From a virus, in the IMG/VR virus record IMGVR_UViG_3300021338_000003, positions 1 through 64,000 of that record: a stretch of DNA of 64,000 nt; one strand, written 5' to 3'. This document shows, in pieces, positions 25,801 through 33,453 of this stretch (the first letter of the stretch is position 1; each line of letters starts with the position of its first letter). The position numbers were made by a program, and so were the translations under genes. The notes under the pieces were generated by a model. It made no database searches. It was given only the letters and a program-made list of their open reading frames with translations, and was not told where the DNA came from.

Positions 25801-27338
25801 ACATCGGATTCAACCTCACCTCCGAAGAGGCTCACAGCTTCCTCGTCTACCTGGAAGGCGATCCGTCTGTGACGAGCCCCAGCACCCAGTTCGTGTTTGG
25901 CTTTGATGCCACGGCTCCTCTCGGGGCAGGCTGGCAAGGCTTGCTGTCGAACTTGGAACCCAACCTTCGGACTTACAACGCTGCGACCACCGAGGATGTA
26001 GCCGCACGTGTACTGATTTCACAACCGGTCACTGCCAATGACCTCCAGTGGATCGGCGGCTTCCACGACGGCACCGACACCGAGCTATCGTGCTGGGATG
26101 ATGTCGGTGCACAGCTGGGGGTCACTGGCACAAGTACCCGCTCTGTGCCCGTCACGCTTACGGCGCAGCCCTACTTCCTCGGCGGTCGGCCTGGCGGTGG
26201 TGTGCCTCTCCAGTACGCCGAAGTGCTGGAAGTCTACGGATGGGACGGTGGTGCAGGGAAGACTTTCTCGGAGCTGCAGGCAGTCATCGACGCATCCATT
26301 GCAGGCGGAGAACCCTCCGCCAATGCACCGGGTGCAGACCTGGCCTCCGACGGCATCATCTGCGGTGCCTACGACCCGCTGGACACGACCATCCTCTTCA
26401 CCGAATCCGGGGCAGGGGAGTCGGTGCGTGCTCACGTCACTGCACCCGTGGTACCGGCTCTCGTCGCACGCTACAACGGAGGTAAGACTCTCACGGATGC
26501 AACAGGTGAGCTGCCCAAGGACGAGAACGACTACTATAAGTCGCGCCTTACCAACGAGTACCTCTCTGTCGATACGGGATTCGCCGACACAGACGTTGTG
26601 GGTGAGCCGAAGGTGTACGGTCTTCTGACTGCCACGGTACATGGCGCGCCTGCAACTGCGCGACGTTCGGGCTTCGATGCCTGCACCGACGCAGACTACA
26701 TCGAGATCCTCCTGTCTGACTCTGACTACGGGAGTGCGCTGGCGCTGACTCGACAGACATCCACCCCGGCTGTACCGCAGGGATTCCTCTTCGGGGCAGG
26801 TACTGACCCTCGATGGGGAATGCTGTACACCTCGGGTGATTACCGAACCCAGACGGTCAACAGTGGTGTACTGCAGACCGACATAGCCGGAGCACTGTCC
26901 ACCACGGCGGCTGATCGGTTCATCGCTGCCACTGTAGACAACGCGAGCGGAACTCTTACGCAGACGGCACACGCATGGGATGAGACAGGAACGCCACTGG
27001 CAGGCTCTCCGGATCAGGACACTAGCGGTGCCCACGGCGGGGACCTTTCCGGAGTCTATTACCTTGGTCGGACCAAGAGCACCGGGTATGCCTACACCAG
27101 TGGAACAGTCCGAATTGCTCTCGGATGGGATGGAGCGACTTTGTCCGATGCGCAGCTGCAGTCTGTCGTAGATGACATCCTGGCTGGAGAGGATATCGAC
27201 ACTGTAGCCAGCAACGCTGCTGTGATGCCTGCCCTGGCGACAGACGGACTCGTTTGTGGAGTCTATGACCCCTACGATACCGCCCTACTCTACACTTTGG
27301 GAGCCTCAGGTGCTGACGTTACCCTGACAACTCCGTAA
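22890..27338 (+). CDS. Giant modular fibre or adsorption protein, 1482 aa
   Basis: A long secreted-surface-type protein: low Lys, rich in Gly, Asp, Thr and Ala. At least three tandem modules of about 290-300 residues begin at residues 598, 887 and 1191 with ARYxGGKTLxDxxGEL and end with ATDGIVCGAYDP...FTEAGAGESV. Each holds a beta-rich, lectin/LamG-like core ('W.DG...S...L..I...M..G.D'). A related but more diverged module occupies about 40-330, and a further LamG-like unit about 350-590 is shared with the next gene (HAILVFRRTAGGDVVVDCWY). Probable role: tail fibre or surface adhesin binding host glycans. The last two modules look richer in G/C at third positions than the first part, which may mean separate acquisition. 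Confidence 0.7.
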   Translation: MTTRRKNSLTKMFGWMKNSPLIRKVVAFALSRKRGGPSAALAVEHQGGQDLDDRYGPLPVDSDNYILDPYTGERLQVENGWEDTDTVGDHEPYLGAIGRSDGSIRIGSGAPASQRRQGLDQLDFTNYLQVTLSEDAHSFIAQATMTGSPTLENPVFGIDASDYRWGIQVVGPNEISNRIFDNTVVRATATITGASAFASGVTFTAGGGADSDGDVSLAAWDDTGTEVNTPDTDNFAGTVTSLAGEYTIGRGRGGGDFVNGTINVWGGFDGDHYDSATLSTMEASIRAGMDVDTLAGTYGGAWSDGITPGAYSRIATEKLFSLSGAGSKPVVARPGTSGETYTQPQDIDGLIGDWDCLRGATYTGTTLTGCYDYGPNEWDLTHGSTVGQRTVEMLGRNVFLPGTGGGTYLERAITTTIEDFTVTCSIPIRSYSSTGRSYFSMNVAAIATWGLQIQQGPSVGTMAILDDSGTTVATIPHGARTSGNGDAAHAILVFRRTAGGDVVVDCWYDQDAGGGLVRSTQVVASDTFSASIDVTGVAVGGRYGTSVGSWNSFSGVHRVTMHDSAISDDDMIAVVKGHAARLGWDTDLIKPLVLPAKAARYVGGKTLEDSVGELPKDADGYYLTRNGLSYLTVDDGFDIGDVVGEPKLYGLLTAQVIGNPATQRRSGFDNNDDLNYALVTLDTSDISFLVSANRATNTYDAIFDSTTADPRVQLSTGPGGIATLRMRTTDGGVTEFADTAGIVPPGQNFFGGTLDGSTGDMLSKVWDSSGAPLGTGSHTGTVAVDISGPLYLGRQFNNAYAWDSGIFWAMGWDGTVMSEADLDAIVAAMQAGADIDDIRTTYGVTLATDGIVCGAYDPDNPTVLFTEAGAGESVRLHNTAPALPAVAARYIGGKTLNDSIGELFKDDDGYYQSRLTGEYLTLDDGFGSGDAIGPEYMYGLKTAVVENNGTPIARGGLRRNGFTFDSSGSQYIGFNLTSEEAHSFLVYLEGDPSVTSPSTQFVFGFDATAPLGAGWQGLLSNLEPNLRTYNAATTEDVAARVLISQPVTANDLQWIGGFHDGTDTELSCWDDVGAQLGVTGTSTRSVPVTLTAQPYFLGGRPGGGVPLQYAEVLEVYGWDGGAGKTFSELQAVIDASIAGGEPSANAPGADLASDGIICGAYDPLDTTILFTESGAGESVRAHVTAPVVPALVARYNGGKTLTDATGELPKDENDYYKSRLTNEYLSVDTGFADTDVVGEPKVYGLLTATVHGAPATARRSGFDACTDADYIEILLSDSDYGSALALTRQTSTPAVPQGFLFGAGTDPRWGMLYTSGDYRTQTVNSGVLQTDIAGALSTTAADRFIAATVDNASGTLTQTAHAWDETGTPLAGSPDQDTSGAHGGDLSGVYYLGRTKSTGYAYTSGTVRIALGWDGATLSDAQLQSVVDDILAGEDIDTVASNAAVMPALATDGLVCGVYDPYDTALLYTLGASGADVTLTTP

Positions 27339-27374
27339 GGTCGCAGCTTCTTCGTAAGAACTCGGAGAAGCAAA

Positions 27375-30300
27375 GTGCCAGTAGACAGACCATCCTGGAC
27401 CGAGAACTTTGTTGAGGCTCTCCTGAGGTATGGCCTCAAAAAGCGCTACGTTAATACGGTTGTACCCGCAGCACCAAATATCTCTTCAATCACGGTAACC
27501 CCCATGGGCCCCGTCCGAGTAGGAGATGTCCTTACAGCTGTAGTCAATCTCACTTGGACCCCCACCGGGTCCCTAACATACCAATGGCGGGTGGGCGGCG
27601 TTGACCAGCCCGGAGAAACCAACCCTACGTATACTACGACGGCTGCCGGTGACGTCACAGTATACGTGGTGGCCACCAATACCGAGGGATCCGACAATCT
27701 CGAAAGTGACACAGTGCGGGTCAACTCTGAGGTGACCATCGCCATGATGGGGGATGTCAACTCGGTTGGTGGCCACTCGGATACCTCCAGTGATGCTGGG
27801 CTATTGGGTGCATGGTATGAATACCGAAATTCCGGAGGCGCCACTACCATACCCACTACTGGATTTGGTCCCGCCCTAGGAGTCACGCAGAGCTTGGCTT
27901 CGGCCAGCCAATTCGTCCAGCTGGCTGACCACTCTGTATCCGGGGCTACCCTATCCGATTGGGCCTCAACCCACGAGGCAACTTGGTACGCTGTCATCGA
28001 TGCCATGACATCGGGTGACACCCCCACCGATGTAATAATCACCCACGGCGAGGAGGATGCTAAGACTCTTTCTGATGCCGATGCATATGAAGCCAACCTC
28101 CTGGCGCTCATATCCCGGATTCGGGCATTGTATGGTATAGCAGTACGCATCCACCTTTGCTCTCTGCGATCCCTGCCCCTCGGTACATACCCCTATTGGG
28201 CCACAGTACAAGCCGCCCAGGCTGCCGTGGTTGCTGCTGACCCCTTAGTGTTTGCCATCAATCCAGCCGGATTCCCTAAGGTAGACCCTGTTTCGTATAC
28301 TGGAGAGGGCCAGCGAGACCTTGGGCAGGCATATGCTACCTCAATAGTCGATGAGGGAGGAGCCATTACTATTCTCCCCCGTTTTGTGGGTGGAACCATC
28401 GATCCTTCCTCTCCCCTTGAGGGGCAAACTCTCACCGCCACTATGAGGTGGGCCGGTACGTATCCACAGTCCTATGCCTCCCAATGGTCCGATGATGGGG
28501 TAGAACTCTCGGGAGAAACTTCTGAAACCCTAGTGGCAGCCCCAGAGGGCACCGTAGAACTCAACCAGGATGCCACCAATAGCGTCGGAACCGTATCCGG
28601 AAACGTGTCTACCACTGTCGGGGCCGTGGCCTCTTTGGGTAGTGCCATTAAGAGAAAAGCTCTGGGAGACGACTATATTATCACTGCCGGTCAAGTCACT
28701 ACGGTCAGTGACACCGTTGCTTTTGTCCTATTCGAGCTTGATGATTTTTCAGGGTCTGATGGAACCATCATCGACTTTGGTATTGATGGAAGCACCGGAT
28801 CACCCTTCCGGCTGTCTATCACCGGAGAATCCAGTCTCCAACTCGAATACAGAACCAACTCTGGACTGCAAACTCTGGCCCTTGCTACTTCCGTTGATAC
28901 CTTCTATGACGGCGCCCAACACCTGGTATGGATTCGAATTCAAGACGGCACTCCGGGAACCGTTCGAATGGGCATCGCCGCTACTGGTGGGGATGAAGCC
29001 ACTGATTCCCGGCCCGAAGGTATCACTTCCGGGCTGACCAGCGCCGCAGCCGCTTTGTTTGCTGACATTACCACTCCAGCCCGAGAAATGGCCGGAGCTG
29101 TGTCAGCAGTGGTTATTGATGGCTGGATCACAGACACCCGAGTTGATTCCCTACACACCTCCATCGCTGGGGTCAGTGGTTCTCTATCTTGGGTCGTATT
29201 CCTGTCCGAACTGGATTCTCATATGACCGCCGAGGGGTCTACGTACATTTGGTCTCCTATTGCGGATATTGGTGACATCACTGTTGCTGGTGATGTCACT
29301 GATAACTCTGGGACCTTCAGTCACACCCTGGTGTCCGGTATCAATAATACGGCCGGATGGCCTTATGCCGAAGGATTCAGTCAGTCCACGTTGTCACTGA
29401 GCGGAGGAACTCACATCCAAGGGTCCTCTACATATGCAGTGTCTGATACCATGACCCTCCTATGGTACGGAAATGTTCAAAGCCTTGGTATTTTGGACGG
29501 GTTTCTAGCCGGAGCGGTCCCGGACTCCGGCGAATTTGGTGTGGCCATACGGTATACCGACAGCGCGACCATCCAGGCTATTTGGAGAGATGGTGGGGAC
29601 AATCTTGTCACCCAAGACCATACTGTGGAAAATATATCGACAGCCGATCGAGATTTGCACTTTGTGGCTGCCAATCCATCGTGGGGCGTACGGGTTGGTA
29701 TGGCCCATATGACTGCCCAGAGTTATTATTCTGAGAATTCTACAACTGTTGCTGCTGGCACTTCCCCTCACGGTCCAGGCTTCGGTTCTCCACATACCTC
29801 TACCTCGCAGACAAACCCCACCCTGCGAGGGGTTACATATGAAAACGCTTGGGCGCTGCAAATCAACCGAGACCTCACTGATGACGAGTGGGAAAGGGCT
29901 CGTAGAGGTGATTGGTTCTGGGCCTACGGAGATGCTTCCGTAGCGTGGATTGTTGTTCCGACTACAGACCTGGAAATCGGAGAGACCATCAGTGATTCAA
30001 AGGTAGACCAATCTGAACTCACAATGGTTGTTGATGGACATCAAAGTACCCTTTCTGGACAAATATCAGGGGATGATGTTATACCTCCTACCCCCACTGC
30101 CCCAGTCATTCTAGATATAAGCATAGACTGGACAGACGCTGATGCTGATACAGACCCCAACGTCGGGGACACTTTCTTCCCTATATTTTCGACCACTGGT
30201 GACCCAACTCCTGTTCTGTCGTACGAATGGTTCCTGGGCGCCGTGTCCCAAGGCACGACAACCTCCCTCGTGGTTGGGTCTGATGGAAGCTTGACTGTTG

Positions 30301-31139
30301 ATATAGAGGCTACAAACAGCGAGGGTACTGATAGCGATACATCAGCAGCCGTTATAGTGTTGGCCAGTGCATCCGGCCTGGCTCCAGACGAAGTATCAGG
30401 ACTATACTTGTGGGAGGATGGATTTGACTCAGCCACCTACAATGGGTCTAATGAGCTTACTGGTATTACGGACAAAGGCCCAAATGGTATTGATATCACG
30501 CCTGACTCCGGTACTGGTCCGACCCCTACCTCATATGAAGTGGATGGGGTCCCAACTGATCTTCCAGGGCCCTTCACGGTTGCGCTTCCTACTAACCATC
30601 CCGAAAGCGCTACCGGACTCGCCAAGGTATTCACCGATATTACCGTTATGGCTATTGTACCAACCATAACATCGCAAACAAATGGTACTGCGATGTTTAG
30701 TATGTATGGCGATGACGGCGGCGGTGCCAACTATCAACTTGTTCTAGGCCAGGGTCCAACCCCTGATGATATTCAAGCGTTTATGCAAGGAGGGTCTATT
30801 GAAATACCGGTTGACTGGTCAACCGGTAACAATGGGTCTCATGCCATCGTGTTCTTTCGCAGGCAGGCAGGGGTTGACCTCTATCTTGACAGCTGGTATG
30901 ACAACCTGTCAGGTGGAGGAATAACAAAACCCGCACAGGTTACATACGGGTCAGACCCGACTACCGGTACCATGACTATTGACAGTGTAGCGTTCGGGGG
31001 TAGAGGGTCCATTACACAAGTGTGGGTAGGAAACCCCATACATATGGTTGCCGTATGGGACGAGTATGTCAGTGATGGAGACATTGTATCCCTGGCCCAA
31101 TGGGCAGGATCCCGACTTGGATTCACCGGAATATCGTAG
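27375..31139 (+). CDS. Giant fibre protein with Ig-like, SGNH-like and LamG-like domains
   Basis: 1254 residues, GTG start behind CGGAGAAG. Domains by eye: Ig-like about 35-115 (LTYQWRVGGVDQPGETNPTY); an SGNH/sialate-O-acetylesterase-like domain about 118-330; Ig-like about 335-410 (YASQWSDDGVELSGET); LamG-like units about 420-860; a third Ig-like about 890-985 (LSYEWFLGAVSQGTTTSLVV); a final LamG-like domain 985-1254 homologous to one in the preceding gene (HAIVFFRRQAGVDLYLDSWY). In the SGNH domain the GQSN nucleophile block reads GDVNS and the D-x-x-H block reads DPVSY (S307), so Ser and His of the triad are lost. It probably binds rather than deacetylates surface sugar. Confidence 0.65.
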   Translation: MPVDRPSWTENFVEALLRYGLKKRYVNTVVPAAPNISSITVTPMGPVRVGDVLTAVVNLTWTPTGSLTYQWRVGGVDQPGETNPTYTTTAAGDVTVYVVATNTEGSDNLESDTVRVNSEVTIAMMGDVNSVGGHSDTSSDAGLLGAWYEYRNSGGATTIPTTGFGPALGVTQSLASASQFVQLADHSVSGATLSDWASTHEATWYAVIDAMTSGDTPTDVIITHGEEDAKTLSDADAYEANLLALISRIRALYGIAVRIHLCSLRSLPLGTYPYWATVQAAQAAVVAADPLVFAINPAGFPKVDPVSYTGEGQRDLGQAYATSIVDEGGAITILPRFVGGTIDPSSPLEGQTLTATMRWAGTYPQSYASQWSDDGVELSGETSETLVAAPEGTVELNQDATNSVGTVSGNVSTTVGAVASLGSAIKRKALGDDYIITAGQVTTVSDTVAFVLFELDDFSGSDGTIIDFGIDGSTGSPFRLSITGESSLQLEYRTNSGLQTLALATSVDTFYDGAQHLVWIRIQDGTPGTVRMGIAATGGDEATDSRPEGITSGLTSAAAALFADITTPAREMAGAVSAVVIDGWITDTRVDSLHTSIAGVSGSLSWVVFLSELDSHMTAEGSTYIWSPIADIGDITVAGDVTDNSGTFSHTLVSGINNTAGWPYAEGFSQSTLSLSGGTHIQGSSTYAVSDTMTLLWYGNVQSLGILDGFLAGAVPDSGEFGVAIRYTDSATIQAIWRDGGDNLVTQDHTVENISTADRDLHFVAANPSWGVRVGMAHMTAQSYYSENSTTVAAGTSPHGPGFGSPHTSTSQTNPTLRGVTYENAWALQINRDLTDDEWERARRGDWFWAYGDASVAWIVVPTTDLEIGETISDSKVDQSELTMVVDGHQSTLSGQISGDDVIPPTPTAPVILDISIDWTDADADTDPNVGDTFFPIFSTTGDPTPVLSYEWFLGAVSQGTTTSLVVGSDGSLTVDIEATNSEGTDSDTSAAVIVLASASGLAPDEVSGLYLWEDGFDSATYNGSNELTGITDKGPNGIDITPDSGTGPTPTSYEVDGVPTDLPGPFTVALPTNHPESATGLAKVFTDITVMAIVPTITSQTNGTAMFSMYGDDGGGANYQLVLGQGPTPDDIQAFMQGGSIEIPVDWSTGNNGSHAIVFFRRQAGVDLYLDSWYDNLSGGGITKPAQVTYGSDPTTGTMTIDSVAFGGRGSITQVWVGNPIHMVAVWDEYVSDGDIVSLAQWAGSRLGFTGIS

Positions 31140-31148
31140 GAGAGACCG

Positions 31149-31556
31149 ATGACATACGCTATTTTTCTATCTTTGTCCTGGGCAAACCCCAGTATTGAGC
31201 AAGTCCAGAAGGAAAACCTCACTCTCAGGGCAGCCATTGAAGACTACCAGAAGTCCAACGAAGCTCTAGAAGAAGCCGTCGAAGCTCTTCAATCTCAAAA
31301 TAAGGAGCTTCGGCTATCTATTCGAGAATTTGAAACAGCCACTCGAAGTTTCGAGGACACTTTGAAAGCCAAAGAGGAACTCATCATCCTCCATAAGAGC
31401 CGTGCTGATGCGGCTGAAAAATGGGCCGAGCGAAGTGAGGAACTCCGAAGGAAAGAGATCAATTCTCCCGACCTCGGCAAGGCTGAACGGTTGATTTGGG
31501 CTGGTGCAGTGGTAATCACTACTGGGTATGCTCTGATTCAAAAACAAGGAGGATAG
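31149..31556 (+). CDS. Coiled-coil protein with terminal membrane segments, spanin-like
   Basis: 135 residues behind TAGGAGAG. N-terminal hydrophobic start (MTYAIFLSLSWANP, signal-like), a heptad-rich coiled coil at about 17-100, and a C-terminal membrane helix (LIWAGAVVITTGYALI, about 114-129). It is paired with a second coiled-coil membrane protein one base downstream. The pairing suggests lysis (spanin) or envelope function, but topology is not that of a classical i-spanin. Confidence 0.45.
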   Translation: MTYAIFLSLSWANPSIEQVQKENLTLRAAIEDYQKSNEALEEAVEALQSQNKELRLSIREFETATRSFEDTLKAKEELIILHKSRADAAEKWAERSEELRRKEINSPDLGKAERLIWAGAVVITTGYALIQKQGG

Positions 31557-31557
31557 C

Positions 31558-31908
31558 GTGGAAATCGAATTCAATTCCCTGTGGGGTATCATATTAGCTG
31601 TTGTTGCGGTTGCCATAGGGGTTGTGGGGTCCAACCTCAAAAAGTGGAAGTCCAACAGAGATGCTCACAGGGCCCTGGAGGAGTACAACAAAGCCCGTGA
31701 AGATATTGAGAATAGTGTCTCAATAGTTAGCGAAAGAGCCAAAAGGTCCGAGAAAACAGCCCAAGAAGCACTTGGAAGGGCCCGGAAGGGTGTCGAAATA
31801 GCTGATGCCATAGGACCGAAGGCCGACAGACTACTCCAGGAGGCCCGAGAAGCTCGCTTGCGGGCTGAAAAACATCTAGATAGCCTTGACGACAAGAAGG
31901 ACGTCTGA
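31558..31908 (+). CDS. N-terminally anchored coiled-coil protein, inner-spanin-like
   Basis: 116 residues; GTG start behind AGGAGGATAGC. One N-terminal transmembrane helix (GIILAVVAVAIGVVGS, about 10-25) followed by a long charged coiled coil (about 28-112). This is the i-spanin plan: membrane anchor inside, coil across the periplasm. No lipoprotein partner is embedded or adjacent; the lipoprotein at 8124 is a distant candidate. Confidence 0.5.
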   Translation: MEIEFNSLWGIILAVVAVAIGVVGSNLKKWKSNRDAHRALEEYNKAREDIENSVSIVSERAKRSEKTAQEALGRARKGVEIADAIGPKADRLLQEAREARLRAEKHLDSLDDKKDV

Positions 31909-31909
31909 C

Positions 31910-32104
31910 ATGCCCTCTAACCTTGTCAAGACCGAAAGAGACGAACGACTATGGGAAAAGGCCAAAGACCAAGCCAAGGAGGCCGGAAAAGCCGAGGATT
32001 GGGCCTATGTCAATGGTATCTTTCAGCGCATGAAGCATCGAGATGGGGGCGGAGAGCGTACCTCTGCTATTCGAGAAATCATTCTTCGCTCTCTCGAACA
32101 ATAG
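31910..32104 (+). CDS. Small conserved-type phage protein, 64 aa
   Basis: Starts MPSNLVKTERDERLWEKAK and continues AEDWAYVNGIFQRMKH. I have seen this pattern ('LVKT..DE.LWE.AK......DWAY...IYQ.MK') in many phage genomes as an uncharacterised small protein, often near structural genes. Helical, charged. Starts one base past the preceding stop. Confidence 0.6.
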   Translation: MPSNLVKTERDERLWEKAKDQAKEAGKAEDWAYVNGIFQRMKHRDGGGERTSAIREIILRSLEQ

Positions 32105-32116
32105 GGAAGGATCGTC

Positions 32117-32341
32117 ATGGACGACAAGGAGACCAATACTTCAGGATTGACAAAAATTGTCCTATCTCTCCTTCCCTATGATGGTACCATAATTATCATG
32201 TTCAAATCAGGGGACATAGAGAAGATCCCCGTCGGACTTTTCCCTGAGGAAATGCAGGAAAGATTCTGGGAAATGATTCTGGATGTTTCCCAGGAGTCCT
32301 GGGAAACATACGAGAAATTCGGGGAAGTAGCCGAATCTTAA
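32117..32341 (+). CDS. Hypothetical protein, 74 aa
   Basis: Acidic protein with a hydrophobic strand pair (KIVLSLLPYDGTIIIMFKSG) and a Trp-rich helical tail (RFWEMILDVSQESWETYEKF). It is the last gene before the promoter at 32350. No family recognised. Confidence 0.55.
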   Translation: MDDKETNTSGLTKIVLSLLPYDGTIIIMFKSGDIEKIPVGLFPEEMQERFWEMILDVSQESWETYEKFGEVAES

Positions 32342-32349
32342 CCGAATAC

Positions 32350-32378
32350 TTGCGTACCCCTTCAGGCCATGCTACATT
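32350..32378 (+). promoter_or_regulatory. Promoter for a short monocistronic unit
   Basis: TTGCGT (32350-32355), 17-base spacer, TACATT (32373-32378), with an extended -10 (GCCATGC). Transcription would start near 32385. The spacer holds CCTTCAGGCC (32359-32368), which pairs over 10 positions (one G-U) with GGCCTGGAGG (32394-32403), the Shine-Dalgarno region of the 40-codon gene at 32409. Confidence 0.6.
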
Positions 32379-32408
32379 GTATATAGGCACACCGGCCTGG
32401 AGGTTCAA

Positions 32409-32531
32409 ATGACCAAGTTCATCGCAATTTTCGCAGGTCGTAGCATCGTCCTGCCTGCTGTCGACTTCGAAACCGCCTGCGTCTACGCCACGCGCATTTT
32501 TGGACCCACGGTCCATGTTTGCGCTGTCTAG
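32409..32531 (+). CDS. Small protein, 40 aa, in its own transcription unit
   Basis: ATG 5 bases after GGAGG, 40 codons, stop TAG. The product starts MTKFIAIFAGRSIVLPAVDF and ends HVCAV; moderately hydrophobic with two cysteines. A dedicated promoter lies upstream, a hairpin (32540-32564) directly after the stop, and a terminator at 32582-32620, so the RNA would be about 235 bases. It could be a small regulatory protein, or the RNA itself could be the product. Confidence 0.6.
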   Translation: MTKFIAIFAGRSIVLPAVDFETACVYATRIFGPTVHVCAV

Positions 32532-32539
32532 AGGCGGCT

Positions 32540-32564
32540 CCGACTGGTGATTAAACCAAGTCGG
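32540..32564 (+). other. RNA hairpin after the 40-codon gene
   Basis: CCGACTGGT pairs with ACC-a-AGTCGG across a 6-base loop with a one-base bulge, 8 bases after the stop codon. It has no U-tract and is followed by the stronger terminator at 32582. It may protect the 3' end or be part of a structured small RNA. Confidence 0.4.
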
Positions 32565-32581
32565 CTTCAACACACAACACA

Positions 32582-32620
32582 GAAACCCTCGTCAGATTGC
32601 CTCCGACGGGGGTTTCTTTG
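32582..32620 (+). terminator. Rho-independent-type terminator
   Basis: GAAACCCTCGTC (32582-32593) pairs with GACGGGGGTTTC (32605-32616) over 12 bp with one G-U, then TTTGTAT. It ends the unit started at 32350 and lies just before the small gene at 32636. Confidence 0.8.
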
Positions 32621-32635
32621 TATCCGGAGGGCCAT

Positions 32636-32899
32636 ATGGGCCGTACTTCGTTGTCACAATATAGCGCGTTGGAACTTCTGGAAGAGCTGCAGAAGAGAGG
32701 ATACTTGGTTGCCCATGATGTCCACAAAGTCAAACAGCGTGTTCGGGTGACAGACCGCTTCAGACACCTCATGAGAAAGCACCTGGGTCCAACCGTCCTA
32801 GAAGAAGAGATGACGTCCAGGTCGAGGTCGAATTTTGAGCGATTCCTATTCCCGACAGGTATATTGACATGTCAAAACGATCGCGAAGGTGGCTTCTAG
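32636..32899 (+). CDS. Hypothetical protein, 87 aa
   Basis: ATG behind CCGGAGGGCCAT, giving MGRTSLSQYSALELLEELQK. Helical and basic (HKVKQRVRVTDRFRHLMRKH). The last 25 codons overlap the first TTGACATGTCAA palindrome, so the true end of function may be earlier. No family recognised. Confidence 0.5.
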   Translation: MGRTSLSQYSALELLEELQKRGYLVAHDVHKVKQRVRVTDRFRHLMRKHLGPTVLEEEMTSRSRSNFERFLFPTGILTCQNDREGGF

Positions 32900-32951
32900 G
32901 TTGATTGTGCCATTCAATAATGCAACACATTGTTGCATTTTGACATGTCAA
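32864..32951. repeat. Two copies of the perfect palindrome TTGACATGTCAA
   Basis: Copies at 32864-32875 and 32940-32951, 76 bases apart, with a one-mismatch copy (TTGCCATGTCAA) at 33166-33177. A 12-bp perfect palindrome repeated in a non-coding gap is typical of an operator for a dimeric DNA-binding protein. The winged-helix protein at 15991 is one candidate reader. Confidence 0.55.
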
Positions 32952-33222
32952 TGGCACTCTGAGACCAGTCAATAGGGGATAGAAAACCCCTAAGCGGTAG
33001 GGTCAGAACTTCCCAAAACGTCTCAGAAGACCCAGAAATGCACTGGATACGGCCCAAAGCCCTTCGTGTATGACCGCGAGCTTTTTGTAGGCCCCAGAAA
33101 ACGTCCAGGCCATACATGAAGGGGCTTCTCAAAATGCTCTTTCTGACACTGATCGTTCCCAGATATTGCCATGTCAATTCTCCGAACACACTGAGCCATA
33201 AGGCATGCATGGACCAACCTTT

Positions 33223-33247
33223 GGGGAGGGGGGTTTGGGGGGTGGGG
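33223..33247 (+). other. Strong G-quadruplex motif
   Basis: Four G-runs of 4, 6, 6 and 4 with loops of 1, 3 and 1 bases. Loops this short favour a very stable parallel quadruplex in single-stranded DNA or RNA. Directly after it, C-runs (CCCACCCCACCCCC, ending about 33267) could instead pair with it as a GC hairpin. Confidence 0.75.
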
Positions 33248-33296
33248 CGGTTCCCACCCCACCCCCGATCCCAAGATCGATCTCCCCTGGTGGAAA

Positions 33297-33323
33297 GGTG
33301 GGGAATAGACTGAGTTCCCCACC
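33297..33323. repeat. 9-bp inverted repeat
   Basis: GGTGGGGAA and TTCCCCACC are perfect complements around a 9-base loop. No T-run follows, so it is not a standard terminator. It lies 50 bases after the G-quadruplex motif. Confidence 0.5.
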
Positions 33324-33420
33324 ACTGGAAAGGTGAGGAAGGTGGAAGCACGAGGTTGCGGAGCAACCGAGTGACCCACAACCCATCCCGCCAGGGATGG
33401 GGCCAAAGAGAATGACCGTT

Positions 33421-33453
33421 GCCAAATCGATGGAGTTCCGCCAAATCGATGGA
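33421..33453. repeat. Direct repeats GCCAAATCGATGGA, iteron-like
   Basis: Perfect 14-base copies at 33421 and 33440 (19 bases apart). The core GCCAAAT recurs at 33471 and near 33545. Short spaced repeats next to a G-rich element resemble initiator-binding iterons, though two full copies are few. Confidence 0.45.

Noticed and set aside
26085-27035. 316-codon minus-strand frame inside the first fibre gene
   Set aside because: Shadow of the conserved repeat modules; Arg/Ser/Cys-rich composition and no start signal.
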